Part shown: in pieces, positions 32,336 through 43,968 of the stretch | Numbering within the stretch: position 1 is the stretch's first letter | Layout: each line of letters starts with the position of its first letter | Source of the DNA: Cladorhizidae sp. MBARI D1340-BT2 | Taxonomy: Eukaryota; Porifera; Demospongiae; Poecilosclerida; Cladorhizidae | NCBI GenBank assembly: GCA_028752905.1 | Contig: JAQNBH010000002.1 | Coordinates: forward strand, 36,548,075-36,612,074 | Direction: 5' to 3' | Length of the DNA stretch: 64,000 nucleotides | The notes under the pieces: model-generated | What the model was told of the DNA's origin: nothing | What the model saw: only the letters and a program-made list of their open reading frames with translations | Databases searched by the model: none | Program-made: the position numbers and the translations under genes

Positions 32336-32878
32336 TGTAAAATCTTGCTTCTTTTGGCAACTGAGTCCCCTCAGATTCTTGTTCCCACAAATTCCTGTCC
32401 ACGAAGCTTCCTATCCCAACATAATAACGACGTGTTGTTGCTGCTGCTGGTTCAAGCTCATCTCCAGAGATTGCTTCCTCAGACACTACACGGTATCATC
32501 ATCACAGCATCGGAAGCCTTATCCGTGGGGTGCTCCATTGGGGATCTGTCTGCCAGTGGGAGGCAATGCCACCTTGTGGCTAGGTCACATTCTTCCATCT
32601 CTGCAGAGGTGGATGGGGAACTGTTTATAAGATGAGCGTACACTTCCCATTCTATTATGTTGTTGGTTTGTTGATGTTTCATATTTTTGTGTCATATTTT
32701 AATTTTAAGGCACTAAGCAAGTGCTTTTTTTGTGGTTGTCTAATTAGATTGTGGTCTCCTTTACGTTCCTCATCTCTGCTATTTACTGGACTAATTTAAT
32801 CAATTAAACACTTGATAGGAATAGGTGTGCATAACTATGTGTGTCTGTGTGTGTGTGTACATTATTTCTCTGTGGGTG
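32336..32878. other. Unassigned; open on both strands but no gene called
   Basis: Frames of 60-160 codons overlap on both strands (for example a minus frame reading ATRWHCLPLADRSPMEHPT and another reading YYVGIGSFVDRNLW). The minus frame continues antisense through the LINE relic, which argues against it. A GT run lies at 32839-32858, just before the hAT end. Confidence 0.35.
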
Positions 32879-33284
32879 CAGGGGTGGCGCAGGCGTACGG
32901 CCGCTACAGCCATGGCCGTAGCAATATTATTCCAGATTTTTTTTATTAAAAAAAATTAATTTTTTTTAGTGGATGTGACTTTCCTTGTTTGCGCATGCGT
33001 ACTTGAGAAACATGACGACAGGACACTATATAGCAAGGTCTTCTGTCTCAGGTCTGTGTTGTGCTTAACTTGTCCTCATTATGGCAATGCCAGCCTCAAA
33101 TTCCACATCCGAGAAGTCCTTCATTGCGAAGACCTACGTAAGAAACACCATGGGTCAAGAGAGGCTTAACAACCTCATTCTTTTGCGTGCTCATAAGGAT
33201 GTTACTGATAAGCTAGACTTAGCTAGCATTGCAAATGAATTTGTTGGTGACTCTGAACATAGACTTAAAATATTTGGTATTTGA
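32879..33284 (+). mobile_element. Internally deleted hAT relic with transposase C-terminus, copy B
   Basis: CAGGGGTGGCGCAGGCGTAC at 32879 looks like a hAT terminal repeat. Its complement (..GCCGTACGCCTGCG..) resembles the right end of the 8637-9940 element, the transposase-start side. About 180 bp later comes a plus-strand frame (33081-33284, MAMPASNSTSEKSF, TYVRNTMGQERLNNLILL, HKDVTDKLDLASIANEF, HRLKIFG). It matches the hAT C-terminal dimerisation domain (pattern MPxxNxxSExSF...TMxQERLNxLxxLxxHKD). About four residues (the ALRR part) are missing after SEKSF. All catalytic parts are deleted. A matching 3' end was not found. Confidence 0.65.
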
Positions 33285-34692
33285 TACTTTTCAATAATTT
33301 TTTTTTACATTAGCATAAATAATTATCACATGTAGTCAAACAAAAACAATTTTGTCATTATTTATTACCTGCGTGTAGTGGATTATAAGCTATAAGCTAC
33401 CTCAGAATCTTGCTATCTCTTAGAAATAGGATAACATAATTCACAATAACTGGACACTTGTAAGTAATATATACCAGCTCCTTTGAATAGGCTACTGCCT
33501 GGTACATAGCTAGTCAGTCCATAATGATATAATGGTAATAGTAATAGTAATGCATCAAACACTATTTCCTGGCCAAGCTAGTCGACATGAAGAATCACCG
33601 TGTTAATTAATTAAATGTTGATCATGGTGACTTTGTTTAGACTATATAGTTGTGGTTCTCAGATAGTTCACCTATCTCATATGTGGTCAGGGTCTAGCCA
33701 GGGCTTATACTAGGAGGGAGACGCCTGACACTGCAAAACAATAAAACAATGTAATGAATACGATAGCACTTCATATTCTGTTCCTGTAACACGTTTCCTT
33801 GGCACACCGTCTAGCGGGCATGGTTTCAGTGGGCGTGGTTTCAATGGCCTTACCAATGCAGCCGAGCTTCCTCCTCTCCTGACTGCTCAACGTTGCATAA
33901 TTCTTGCTAGTTAGAGATGAGGTCATCATGATTTAGGGAGCTGGTTTGGATGTCTCCTCAAGTACACAGAGTTACCCTGGAATGTGTTATGTAACAATAT
34001 ATATAGTTGTGTTGGGACTACAATGGAGCCCACACACCCTCTACATATCTCTAACACACGCACGCATGCGTGCACACACACACACACACGTTCATGATGC
34101 CTAGCCCAAGTCATTATACTGGCGCCTAACCTAGTCATTGCCCGAGATATCACCTTAGCAATTATCCAAGACCTAACCTTAGTCATTGTCCAAGCTAAAG
34201 CTTTAATCATTGTCCAGACCCTACAGTATGTCAAACACACATCCACCCACCCACACACACCACACACACACACACACACACGCAAAGCTCATGATGGAGT
34301 ATGCAGCCATTGATTCATGTCTCCTGCTCCACTGCTCATTGTTGCATAATTCTTGCTAGTGAGAGATGAGGTCATCATGATTTATGGGGGCACGGGCAGC
34401 TGGTCTGGATGTCTCCTCAAGCACACAGGGTTACCTTGGAATGTGTTATGTAACAATATACATGTATCATTTGAGCTATCGAGGTCATAGAGCCAAGTGT
34501 GCAGAATATATGGCACTCTAAAGAAAGAACCACAAGTTTTTAGAACAATGGTATTGCCAGCCCACCTCTCCCACATAAAAAGACAGATCTGAAGTCACCT
34601 CATAAAGGATGTGGAAATTCCTCAATTACTAATAGTGCCCACCATACACACATCCTGTTCCCATAGCCTAGGGGTACACTTAGAGGGGCGCA
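33285..34692. other. No gene; internal duplications and CA repeats
   Basis: Direct repeats of about 120 bp at 33887-34007 and 34335-34461 (GCATAATTCTTGCTAGT, GATGTCTCCTCAAG, GGAATGTGTTATGTAACAAT). CA repeats lie at 34072-34090 and 34249-34281. Between them, 34105-34235 holds worn telomere-like minisatellite units (CCTAACCTTAGTCATTGTCC). No supported ORF. Confidence 0.5.
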
Positions 34693-35534
34693 ATGGCCAG
34701 GCAGTTCTCTGTCCAGTGTGAGGAGTGTGGAGGTCTAGTGAAACGTTGTGCCCTGTGTGAGGAGTGTGGAGGTCTAGTGAAACTCTGTGCCCTGTGTGAG
34801 GAGTGTGGAGGTCTAGTGAAACTCTGTACCCTGTGTGAGGAGTGTGGAGGTCTAGTGAAACTCTGTACCCTGTGTTAGGAGTGTTGAGGTCTAGTGAAAC
34901 TCGGTGCCCTGTGTGAGGAGTGTGGAGGTCTAGTGAAACTCTGTGCCCTGTGTGAGGAGTGTTGAGGTCTAGTGAAACTCTCTGTGCCCTGTGTGAGGAG
35001 TGTGGAGGTCTAGTGAAACTCTGTGCCCTGTGTGAGGAGTGTGGAGGTCTAGTGAAACTCTGTGCCCTGTGTGAGGAGTGTGGAGGTCTAGTGAAACTCT
35101 GTGCCCTGTGTGAGGAGTGTGGAGGTCTAGTGAAACTCTCTGCACTGTGTGAGGAGTGTGGAGGTCTAGTGAAACTCTGTGCCCTGTGTCAGGAGTGTGG
35201 AGGTATAGTGAAACTCTGTGCCCTGTGTGAGGAGTGTGGAGGTCTAGTGAAACTCTGTGCCCTGTGTGAGGAGTGTGGAGGTCTAATGAAACTCTGTGCC
35301 CTGTGTGTGGAGTGTGGAGGTCTAATGAAACTCTGTGCCCTGTGTGAGGAGAGTGCTATGCTCACGTGTGTAGCACCTCTGCACATAGACAAGCATCTGA
35401 GCTGTCCGACTGGAGCACACCATGCTCATGTATGCTCAATGATGTTCCAAGCAGGAACTGAGCTCAGAGGGGTGGGCATCTTACAAGTGTGTAGAGACGA
35501 TAATACCCAAGGTCAGCATATAATTGGGCAATAG
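34693..35534 (+). CDS. CxxC 13-residue-repeat ORF (or minisatellite), copy B
   Basis: A 39-bp tandem repeat (about 17 units) reads in one frame as C-E-E-C-G-G-L-V-K-L-C-A-L, placing CxxC pairs every 13 residues like a string of small metal knuckles. The frame opens MARQFSVQCEECGGLVK at GCGCAATGG but stops at 34876 (TGTTAG). It resumes after a shift as a 191-codon frame (34959-35534) with a non-repeat tail of about 60 residues (ESAMLTCVAPLHIDKHL to NTQGQHIIGQ). So it is either a broken gene or a minisatellite that happens to be open. A 39-bp unit preserves frame, unlike the 43-bp arrays. No family is recognised. Confidence 0.3.
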
Positions 35535-36438
35535 TAGTGTAGACCCACCATAATGGATGCTAGTCCAGCACATGTTCTATGAGGCTGGCCTAGTGTGGCC
35601 TCCACATAACACTCCTGCAGCTGTTTCCACAGCCCTAGGCACTGCCAAGGAGGTTGACATATGTAGCTCTATGGGGACACACACTGGACCAACACCACAC
35701 TGGGTTGAGGAAGGTTGAGTAGGTGGACAGTAGCATTGGAATATAATTATAAGGCCCACACATGTGCTCAAACCCCTGAGGGCAGTGAGTGGGAAATTCT
35801 GCATTCTGTAGTTGCTTAGCAACCCACTGCTATCATCAACCTGCAGGAGAACCGATTCTACTGAAATGTGATATTCCCTAAATATTGCACACTGATTCTG
35901 TATATACATGTACAATACATGTAGGAATATGTTTGTGGGGGGCAGCACATGTCTCTGTGGAGTGACAGAATGTTGGAAGCATAGGTGCTAATAACTTGTG
36001 GTAACACTTTATACATAGCTGCATAGATTCTCTGCACTCCACTATATGAACTTGATATAATTATGTATAACTCAAAAGATAGGTCTCTCTGTGTACTCTT
36101 TCTTGATATTTTTTTCTTCATAGGTATAACTATACACAAGTTACTGGTGCTAACCTCAAAACATGAGTGCTGGATTTTTTTACCAAGTCTTACTCAAGTG
36201 CTAGAGAGCTGAAATAACCAGTGGCTACTACTCTCTACAATGAGTTATTTTGGCACTAAGTACAAGTACATGGAAATTTATTTTCAACCAACCTACAAGT
36301 GCTTGACCTAGTATATACTCAAGCTTAAGCTGGAAAGTACATAGCTACTATAGTTAACAGTTGAGGGCAAGGTTCACTTCACATTCCACATGCTCAAACA
36401 CAAAAACACTCACACACACACACTCTCCTGCAATAAGT
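35535..36438. other. End of unit body, copy B; no gene
   Basis: Overlapping minus-strand frames (35577-36139) have no motif. Contains the X-box-like site at 35811-35823 and CA repeats near 36411-36424. Confidence 0.45.
35811..35823. promoter_or_regulatory. X-box-like near-palindrome, copy B
   Basis: GTTGCTTAGCAAC, identical over 13 bases to the site at 11933-11945 and present again in copy C. It matches the RFX X-box half-site layout. No adjacent start codon supports a specific target. Confidence 0.3.
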
Positions 36439-39400
36439 CTCCCAAGTCATTGTCCAAGCACTAACGCTAGTCATGGTTCCAGCCCTCACACTAGTCATTG
36501 TCCAAGCGTTAACCCTAGTCATGGTCCAAGCCCTAACCCTAGCCATTGTCCAAGCACTAACCCTAGTCATTGTCCAAGCCCTAACCCTAGTCATGGTCCA
36601 AGCCCTAACCCTAGTCAATGTCCAGTCCTAACCCTAGTCAATGTCCAGTCCTAACCTACATAAGTAATGGTCCAAGCCCTAACCCTAGTTATGGTCCAAG
36701 CCCTAACCCTAGTCATTGTCCAAGCCCTAACCCTAATCAATGTCCAGTCCTAACCCTAGTCAATGTCCAGCCCTAATCTAAGTCATTGTCCAAGCCCTAA
36801 ACCTAGTTATGGTCCAAGCCCTAACCCTAGTCATTGTCCAAGCCCTAACCCTAGTCAATGTCCAGTCCTAATCTAAGTCATTGTCCAAGCCCTAACCTTA
36901 GTCAATGTCCAGCCCTAACCTAAGTCATTGTCCAAGCCCTAAACCTAGTTATGGTCCAAGCCCTAACCCTAGTCATTGTCCAAGCCCTAACTCTAGTCAA
37001 TGTCCAGTCCTAATCTAAGTCATTGTCCAAGCCCTAACCTTAGTCAATGTCCAGCCCTAACCTAAGTCATTGTCCAAGCCTTAAACCTAGTTATGGTCCA
37101 AGCCCTAACCCTAGTCAATGTCCAAGCCCTAACCCTAGTCAATGTCCAGTCCTAACCTACAAGTCACTGTCCAAGCCCTAACTCTAGTCAATGTCCAAGC
37201 CCTAACCCTAGTCAATGTCCAAGCCCTAACCCTAATCAATGTCCTGTCCTAACCCTAGTCAATGTCCAGTCCTAACCCTATTCAATGTCCAGCCCTAACC
37301 CTAGTCAATGTCCAACCCTAACCCTAGTCAATGTCCAGTCCTAACCCTATTCAATGTCCAACCCTAACCCTAGTCAATGTCCAAGCCCTAACCCTAGTCA
37401 ATGTCCAGTCCTAACCCTAGTCAATGTCCAGCCCTAACCCTAGTCAATGTCCAACCCTAACCCTAGTCAATGTCCAGTCCTAACCCTATTCAATGTCCAA
37501 CCCTAACCCTAGTCAATGTCCAAGCCCTAACCCTAGTCAATGTCCAGTCCTAACCCTAGTCAATGTCCAGGCCTAACCCTAGTCAATGTCCAGTCCTAAC
37601 CCTAGTTAATGTCCAGTCCTAACCCTAGTCAATGTCCAGTCCTAACCCTAGTCAATGTCCAAGCCCTAACCCTAGTCAATGTCCAAGCCCTAACCCTAAT
37701 CAATGTCCTGTCCTAACCCTAGTCAATGTCCAGTCCTAACCCTAGTCAATGTCCAGCCCTAACCCTAGTCAATGTCCAACCCTAACCCTAGTCAATGTCC
37801 AGTCCTAACCCTATTCAATGTCCAACCCTAACCCTAGTCAATGTCCAAGCCCTAACCCTTGTCAATGTCCAGTCCTAACCCTAGTCAATGTCCAGTCCTA
37901 ACCCTAGTCAATGTCCAGGCCTAACCCTAGTCAATGTCCAGTCCTAACCCTAGTCAATGTCCAGCCCTAACCCTAGTCAATGTCCAGTCCTAACCCTATT
38001 CAATGTCCAACCCTATCCCTAGTCAATGTCCAAGCCCTAACCCTAGTCAATGTCCAGTCCTAACCCTAGTCAATGTCCAACCCTAACCCTAGTCAATGTC
38101 CAACCCTAACCCTAGTCAATGTCCAGTCCTAACCCTATTCAATGTCCAACCCTAACCCTAGTCAATGTCCAACCCTAACCCTAGTCAATGTCCAGTCCTA
38201 ACCCTATTCAATGTCCAACCCTAACCCTAGTCAATGTCCAAGCCCTAACCCTAGTCAATGTCCAGTCCTAACCCTAGTCAATGTCCAGCCCTAACCCTAG
38301 TCAATGTCCAGTCCTAACCCTATTCAATGTCCAACCCTAACCCTAGTCAATGTCCAAGCCCTAACCCTAGTCAATGTCCAGTCCTAACCCTAGTCAATGT
38401 CCAAGCCCTAACCCTAGTCAATGTCCAGTCCTAACCCTAGTCAATGTCCAGTCCTAACCCTAGTCAATGTCCAGTCCTAACCTACAAGTCACTGTCCAAG
38501 CCCTAACTCTAGTCAATGTCCAAGCCCTAACCCTAGTCAATGTCCAAGCCCTAACCCTAATCAATGTCCTGTCCTAACCCTAGTCAATGTCCAGTCCTAA
38601 CCCTAGTCAATGTCCAGTCCTAACCCTAGTCAATGTCCAAGCCCTAACCCTAGTCAATGTCCAGTCCTAACCTACAAGTCACTGTCCAAGCCCTAACTCT
38701 AGTCAATGTCCAAGCCCTAACCCTAGTCAATGTCCAAGCCCTAACCCTAATCAATGTCCTGTCCTAACCCTAGTCAATGTCCAGTCCTAACCCTAGTCAA
38801 TGTCCAGCCCTAACCCTAGTCAATGTCCAACCCTAACCCTAGTCAATGTCCTGTCCTAACCCTAGTCAATGTCCAGTCCTAACCCTATTCAATGTCCAGC
38901 CCTAACCCTAGTCAATGTCCAACCCTAACCCTAGTCAATGTCCAGTCCTAACCCTATTCAATGTCCAACCCTAACCCTAGTCAATGTCCAAGCCCTAACC
39001 CTAGTCAATGTCCAGTCCTAACCCTAGTCAATGTCCAGCCCTAACCCTAGTCAATGTCCAACCCTAACCCTAGTCAATGTCCAGTCCTAACCCTATTCAA
39101 TGTCCAACCCTAACCCTAGTCAATGTCCAAGCCCTAACCCTAGTCAATGTCCAGTCCTAACCCTAGTCAATGTCCAGGCCTAACCCTAGTCAATGTCCAG
39201 TCCTAACCCTAGTTAATGTCCAGTCCTAACCCTAGTCAATGTCCAGTCCTAACCCTAGTCAATGTCCAGTCCTAACCCTAGTCAATGTCCAAGCCCTAAC
39301 CCTAGTCAATGTCCAGTCCTAACCTACAAGTCACTGTCCAAGCCCTAACTCTAGTCAATGTCCAAGCCCTAACCCTAGTCAATGTCCAAGCCCTAACCCT

Positions 39401-42400
39401 AATCAATGTCCTGTCCTAACCCTAGTCAATGTCCAGTCCTAACCCTAGTCAATGTCCAACCCTAACCCTAGTCAATGTCCAACCCTAACCCTAGTCAATG
39501 TCCAGTCCTAACCTTATTCAATGTCCAACCCTAACCCTAGTCAATGTCCAAGCCCTAACCCTAGTCAATGTCCAGTCCTAACCCTAGTCAATGTCCAGTC
39601 CTAACCCTAGTCAATGTCCAGGCCTAACCCTAGTCAATGTCCAGTCCTAACCCTAGTCAATGTCCAGCCCTAACCCTAGTCAATGTCCAGTCCTAACCCT
39701 ATTCAATGTCCAACCCTAACCCTAGTCAATGTCCAAGCCCTAACCCTAGTCAATGTCCAGTCCTAACCCTAGTCAATGTCCAACCCTAACCCTAGTCAAT
39801 GTCCAACCCTAACCCTAGTCAATGTCCAGTCCTAACCCTATTCAATGTCCAACCCTAACCCTAGTCAATGTCCAACCCTAACCCTAGTCAATGTCCAGTC
39901 CTAACCCTATTCAATGTCCAACCCTAACCCTAGTCAATGTCCAAGCCCTAACCCTAGTCAATGTCCAGGCCTAACCCTAGTCAATGTCCAGTCCTAACCC
40001 TAGTCTATGTCCAACCCTAACCCTAGTCAATGTCCAAGCCCTAACCCTAGTCAATGTCCAGTCCTAACCCTAGTCAATGTCCAAGCCCTAACCCTAGTCA
40101 ATGTCCAGTCCTAACCCTAGTCAATGTCCAGTCCTAACCCTAGTCAATGTCCAGTCCTAACCTACAAGTCACTGTCCAAGCCCTAACTCTAGTCAATGTC
40201 CAAGCCCTAACCCTAGTCAATGTCCAAGCCCTAACCCTAATCAATGTCCTGTCCTAACCCTAGTCAATGTCCAGTCCTAACCCTAGTCAATGTCCAGTCC
40301 TAACCTACAAGTCACTGTCCAAGCCCTAACTCTAGTCAATGTCCAAGCCCTAACCCTAGTCAATGTCCAAGCCCTAACCCTAATCAATGTCCTGTCCTAA
40401 CCCTAGTCAATGTCCAGTCCTAACCCTAGTCAATGTCCAGCCCTAACCCTAGTCAATGTCCAACCCTAACCCTAGTCAATGTCCAGTCCTAACCCTATTC
40501 AATGTCCAACCCTAACCCTAGTCAATGTCCAAGCCCTAACCCTAGTCAATGTCCAGTCCTAACCCTAGTTAATGTCCAGTCCTAACCCTAGTCAATGTCC
40601 AGTCCTAACCCTAGTCAATGTCCAGGCCTAACCCTAGTCAATGTCCAGTCCTAACCCTAGTCTATGTCCAGCCCTAACCCTAGTCAATGTCCAGTCCTAA
40701 CCCTATTCAATGTCCAACCCTAACCCTAGTCAATGTCCAAGCCCTAACCCTAGTCAATGTCCAGTCCTAACCCTAGTCAATGTCCAAGCCCTAACCCTAG
40801 TCAATGTCCAGTCCTAACCCTAGTCAATGTCCAGTCCTAACCCTAGTCAATGTCCAGTCCTAACCTACAAGTCACTGTCCAAGCCCTAACTCTAGTCAAT
40901 GTCCAAGCCCTAACCCTAGTCAATGTCCAAGCCCTAACCCTAATCAATGTCCTGTCCTAACCCTAGTCAATGTCCAGTCCTAACCCTAGTCAATGTCCAG
41001 TCCTAACCCTAGTCAATGTCCAAGCCCTTTCCCTACTCAATGTCCAGTCCTAACCTACAAGTCACTGTCCAAGCCCTAACTCTAGTCAATGTCCAAGCCC
41101 TAACCCTAGTCAATGTCCAAGCCCTAACCCTAATCAATGTCCTGTCCTAACCCTAGTCAATGTCCAGTCCTAACCCTAGTCAATGTCCAGCCCTAACCCT
41201 AGTCAATGTCCAACCCTAACCCTAGTCAATGTCCAGTCCTAACCCTATTCAATGTCCAACCCTAACCCTAGTCAATGTCCAAGCCCTAACCCTAGTCAAT
41301 GTCCAGTCCTAACCCTAGTTAATGTCCAGTCCTAACCCTAGTCAATGTCCAGTCCTAACCCTAGTCAATGTCCAGGCCTAACCCTAGTCAATGTCCAGTC
41401 CTAACCCTAGTTAATGTCCAGTCCTAACCCTAGTCAATGTCCAGTCCTAACCCTAGTCAATGTCCAAGCCCTAACCCTAGTCAATGTCCAGTCCTAACCC
41501 TAGTTAATGTCCAGTCCTAACCCTAGTCAATGTCCAGTCCTAACCCTAGTCAATGTCCAGGCCTAACCCTAGTCAATGTCCAGTCCTAACCCTAGTTAAT
41601 GTCCAGTCCTAACCCTAGTCAATGTCCAGTCCTAACCCTAGTCAATGTCCAGTCCTAACCCTAGTCAATGTCCAAGCCCTAACCCTAGTCAATGTCCAGT
41701 CCTAACCTACAAGTCACTGTCCAAGCCCTAACTCTAGTCAATGTCCAGTCCTAACCCTAGTCAATGTCCAGTCCTAACCTACAAGTCACTGTCCAAGCCC
41801 TAACTCTAGTCAATGTCCAAGCCCTAACCCTAGTCAATGTCCAAGCCCTAACCCTAATCAATGTCCTGTCCTAACCCTAGTCAATGTCCAGTCCTAACCC
41901 TAGTCAATGTCCAGTCCTAACCTACAAGTCACTGTCCAAGCCCTAACTCTAGTCAATGTCCAAGCCCTAACCCTAGTCAATGTCCAAGCCCTAACCCTAG
42001 TCAATGTCCTGTCCTAACCCTAGTCAATGTCCAGTCCTAACCCTAGTCAATGTCCAGCCCTAACCCTAGTCAATGTCCAGTCCTAACCCTAGTTAATGTC
42101 CAGTCCTAACCCTAGTCAATGTCCAGTCCTAACCCTAGTCAATGTCCAAGCCCTAACCCTAGTCAATGTCCAGTCCTAACCCTAGTTAATGTCCAGTCCT
42201 AACCCTAGTCAATGTCCAGTCCTAACCCTAGTCAATGTCCAGGCCTAACCCTAGTCAATGTCCAGTCCTAACCCTATTAATGTCCAGTCCTAACCCTAGT
42301 CAATGTCCAGTCCTAACCCTAGTCAATGTCCAGTCCTAACCCTAGTCAATGTCCAAGCCCTAACCCTAGTCAATGTCCAGTCCTAACCTACAAGTCACTG

Positions 42401-42755
42401 TCCAAGCCCTAACTCTAGTCAATGTCCAAGCCCTAACCCTAGTCAATGTCCAAGCCCTAACCCTAATCAATGTCCTGTCCTAACCCTAGTCAATGTCCAG
42501 TCCTAACCCTAGTCAATGTCCAGCCCTAACCCTAGTCAATGTCCAACCCTAACCCTAGTCAATGTCCAAGCCCTAACCCTAGTCAATGTCCTGTCCTAAC
42601 CCTAGTCAATGTCCAGTCCTAACCCTAGTCAATGTCCAGCCCTAACCCTAGTCAATGTCCAACCCTAACCCTAGTCAATGTCCAAGCCCTAACCCTAGTC
42701 AATGTCCAGTCCTAACCCTAGTCAATGTCCAGTCCTAACCCTAGTCATTGTCCAA
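36439..42755 (+). repeat. Telomere-like minisatellite array of copy B
   Basis: About 6.3 kb of 23/24-bp units. The first 700 bp carry older variants (TCATTGTCC, TTATGGTCC). The rest is a higher-order repeat in which CCTACAAGTCACTG, CTAACTCTAG and CTAATCAATGTCCTG units recur together. From about 38460 the order follows array A. Confidence 0.95.
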
Positions 42756-42894
42756 GCACTTACCAGTCATATTTAGTCATCCCTTTACAGCTTTACAGAG
42801 AAAGACTCGAACTATAGATGCCTGAAATGGCTGAGGAGTGAGCACCAACACTACCACAAGCTTACTTCAGACGACCCGCGATACTCGGGACTCT

Positions 42895-43140
42895 CTTGAG
42901 GTGACCCTAGTGAGGGTGAGACTGACTGGGAAGCATGGAGGCAGGTGAGGGTGACTGACTGTGAAACATGGAGGCAGGGTGTCCCTAGTGAGGGTGACTG
43001 ACTGTGAAGCATGGAGGCAGGGTGTCCCTAGTGAGGGTGACTGACTGTGAAGCATGGAGGCAGGGTGTCCCTAGTGAGGGTGACTGACTGTGAAGCATAG
43101 AGGCAGGGTGACCCTAGTGAGGGTGACTGACTGGGAAGCA
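42895..43140 (+). repeat. 43-bp minisatellite (GAAGCATGGAGGCAGGG), copy C
   Basis: About six units, like copies A and D and unlike the expanded copy B. Confidence 0.9.
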
Positions 43141-43162
43141 TGGAGGTACATAGTATTGCACG

Positions 43163-43303
43163 ATGCCTGAGATTGACTCTACTACAGTCGAGGGAGAGAG
43201 GAACTTGGTGGACTGGATATCCCCCTCCAGGCATTTCCTCCGCTCTCCCTCCTCCAAGAACTTTGACATTCACAATGCACGTCATGTACATTCACTTGTA
43301 TGA
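43163..43303 (+). CDS. Small 46-codon ORF, copy C (unknown)
   Basis: Same start and stop as in copy A. V26 becomes L and G27 becomes R; D17 is kept. Confidence 0.25.
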   Translation: MPEIDSTTVEGERNLVDWISPSRHFLRSPSSKNFDIHNARHVHSLV

Positions 43304-43968
43304 GAATCAGCGAGAAAGTTTTAAACTATACACTGTTTTTTCTGCAATGGTCATCACCCTCAAATAGTGTACGTCCATTTACGAAGTCCAAACAGATGTG
43401 TTTGCCTAATCAGGTTCGCAAGGTGAATATTCACTTATAAAACAGAAGTGATCACATAATCCTCCAAAGTTTAGGGTGTGGTCTCAGCTGCAGCACTCTA
43501 TTACTAACCTTAGCCCTAGAATGAACTTGGCCCTACATGATGACCACCTGTAAACACTAGCATATACATAGCTAGCATTAGCCCTAAACTTCCTCTAATG
43601 TTAGCACTGGCCCAGATCTTACAATAATCCTAGCCTCATCCCTTGGCTGCATCTAGCTCTGGAACTAGCCCTAGAACACCGTGACCTTAGCTCTATCCCT
43701 AGACACACCCTCTCTTGACACACCTTCGCTGGACATACCCTCTCTTGACATGCCCATTCTTGACACACCTTCACTGACATGACCTCTCATGCACGCACTC
43801 CCTTGTTGACATGCCTACTCTGGGCATACCCACTTGACACACATTCTCTTGACACACCCTATCTTGACATGACCTCAATTGACACTCACTCGCTTGACTT
43901 GCCCCCTCTGGACACGCCTCATCACTTCATTGATACGCCCTCACTTGACAGTTCTTGGTTACCTTCAG
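43304..43968. other. Unit body with CTTGACACACC-rich repeat, copy C
   Basis: The stretch 43304-43694 has no gene. The stretch 43695-43955 is the degenerate CTTGACACACC repeat preceding the candidate exon. Confidence 0.6.

Larger units (their letters stand above)
26984..42755 (+). repeat. Macrosatellite copy B
   Basis: The first full unit: body 26984-36438 plus array 36439-42755. It is nearly identical by eye to copy C. It differs in two ways: the 43-bp GAAGCATGGAGGCAGGG minisatellite is much longer and the intron minisatellite is shorter. Distances between the same landmarks are 15316-15323 bp from B to C after the intron minisatellite. Confidence 0.95.

Noticed and set aside
31992..32486. 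164-codon minus-strand frame (also at 47308 and 62603)
   Set aside because: Its second half is antisense to the LINE reverse-transcriptase relic and low in complexity (S/L/P-rich). No motif supports the first half.
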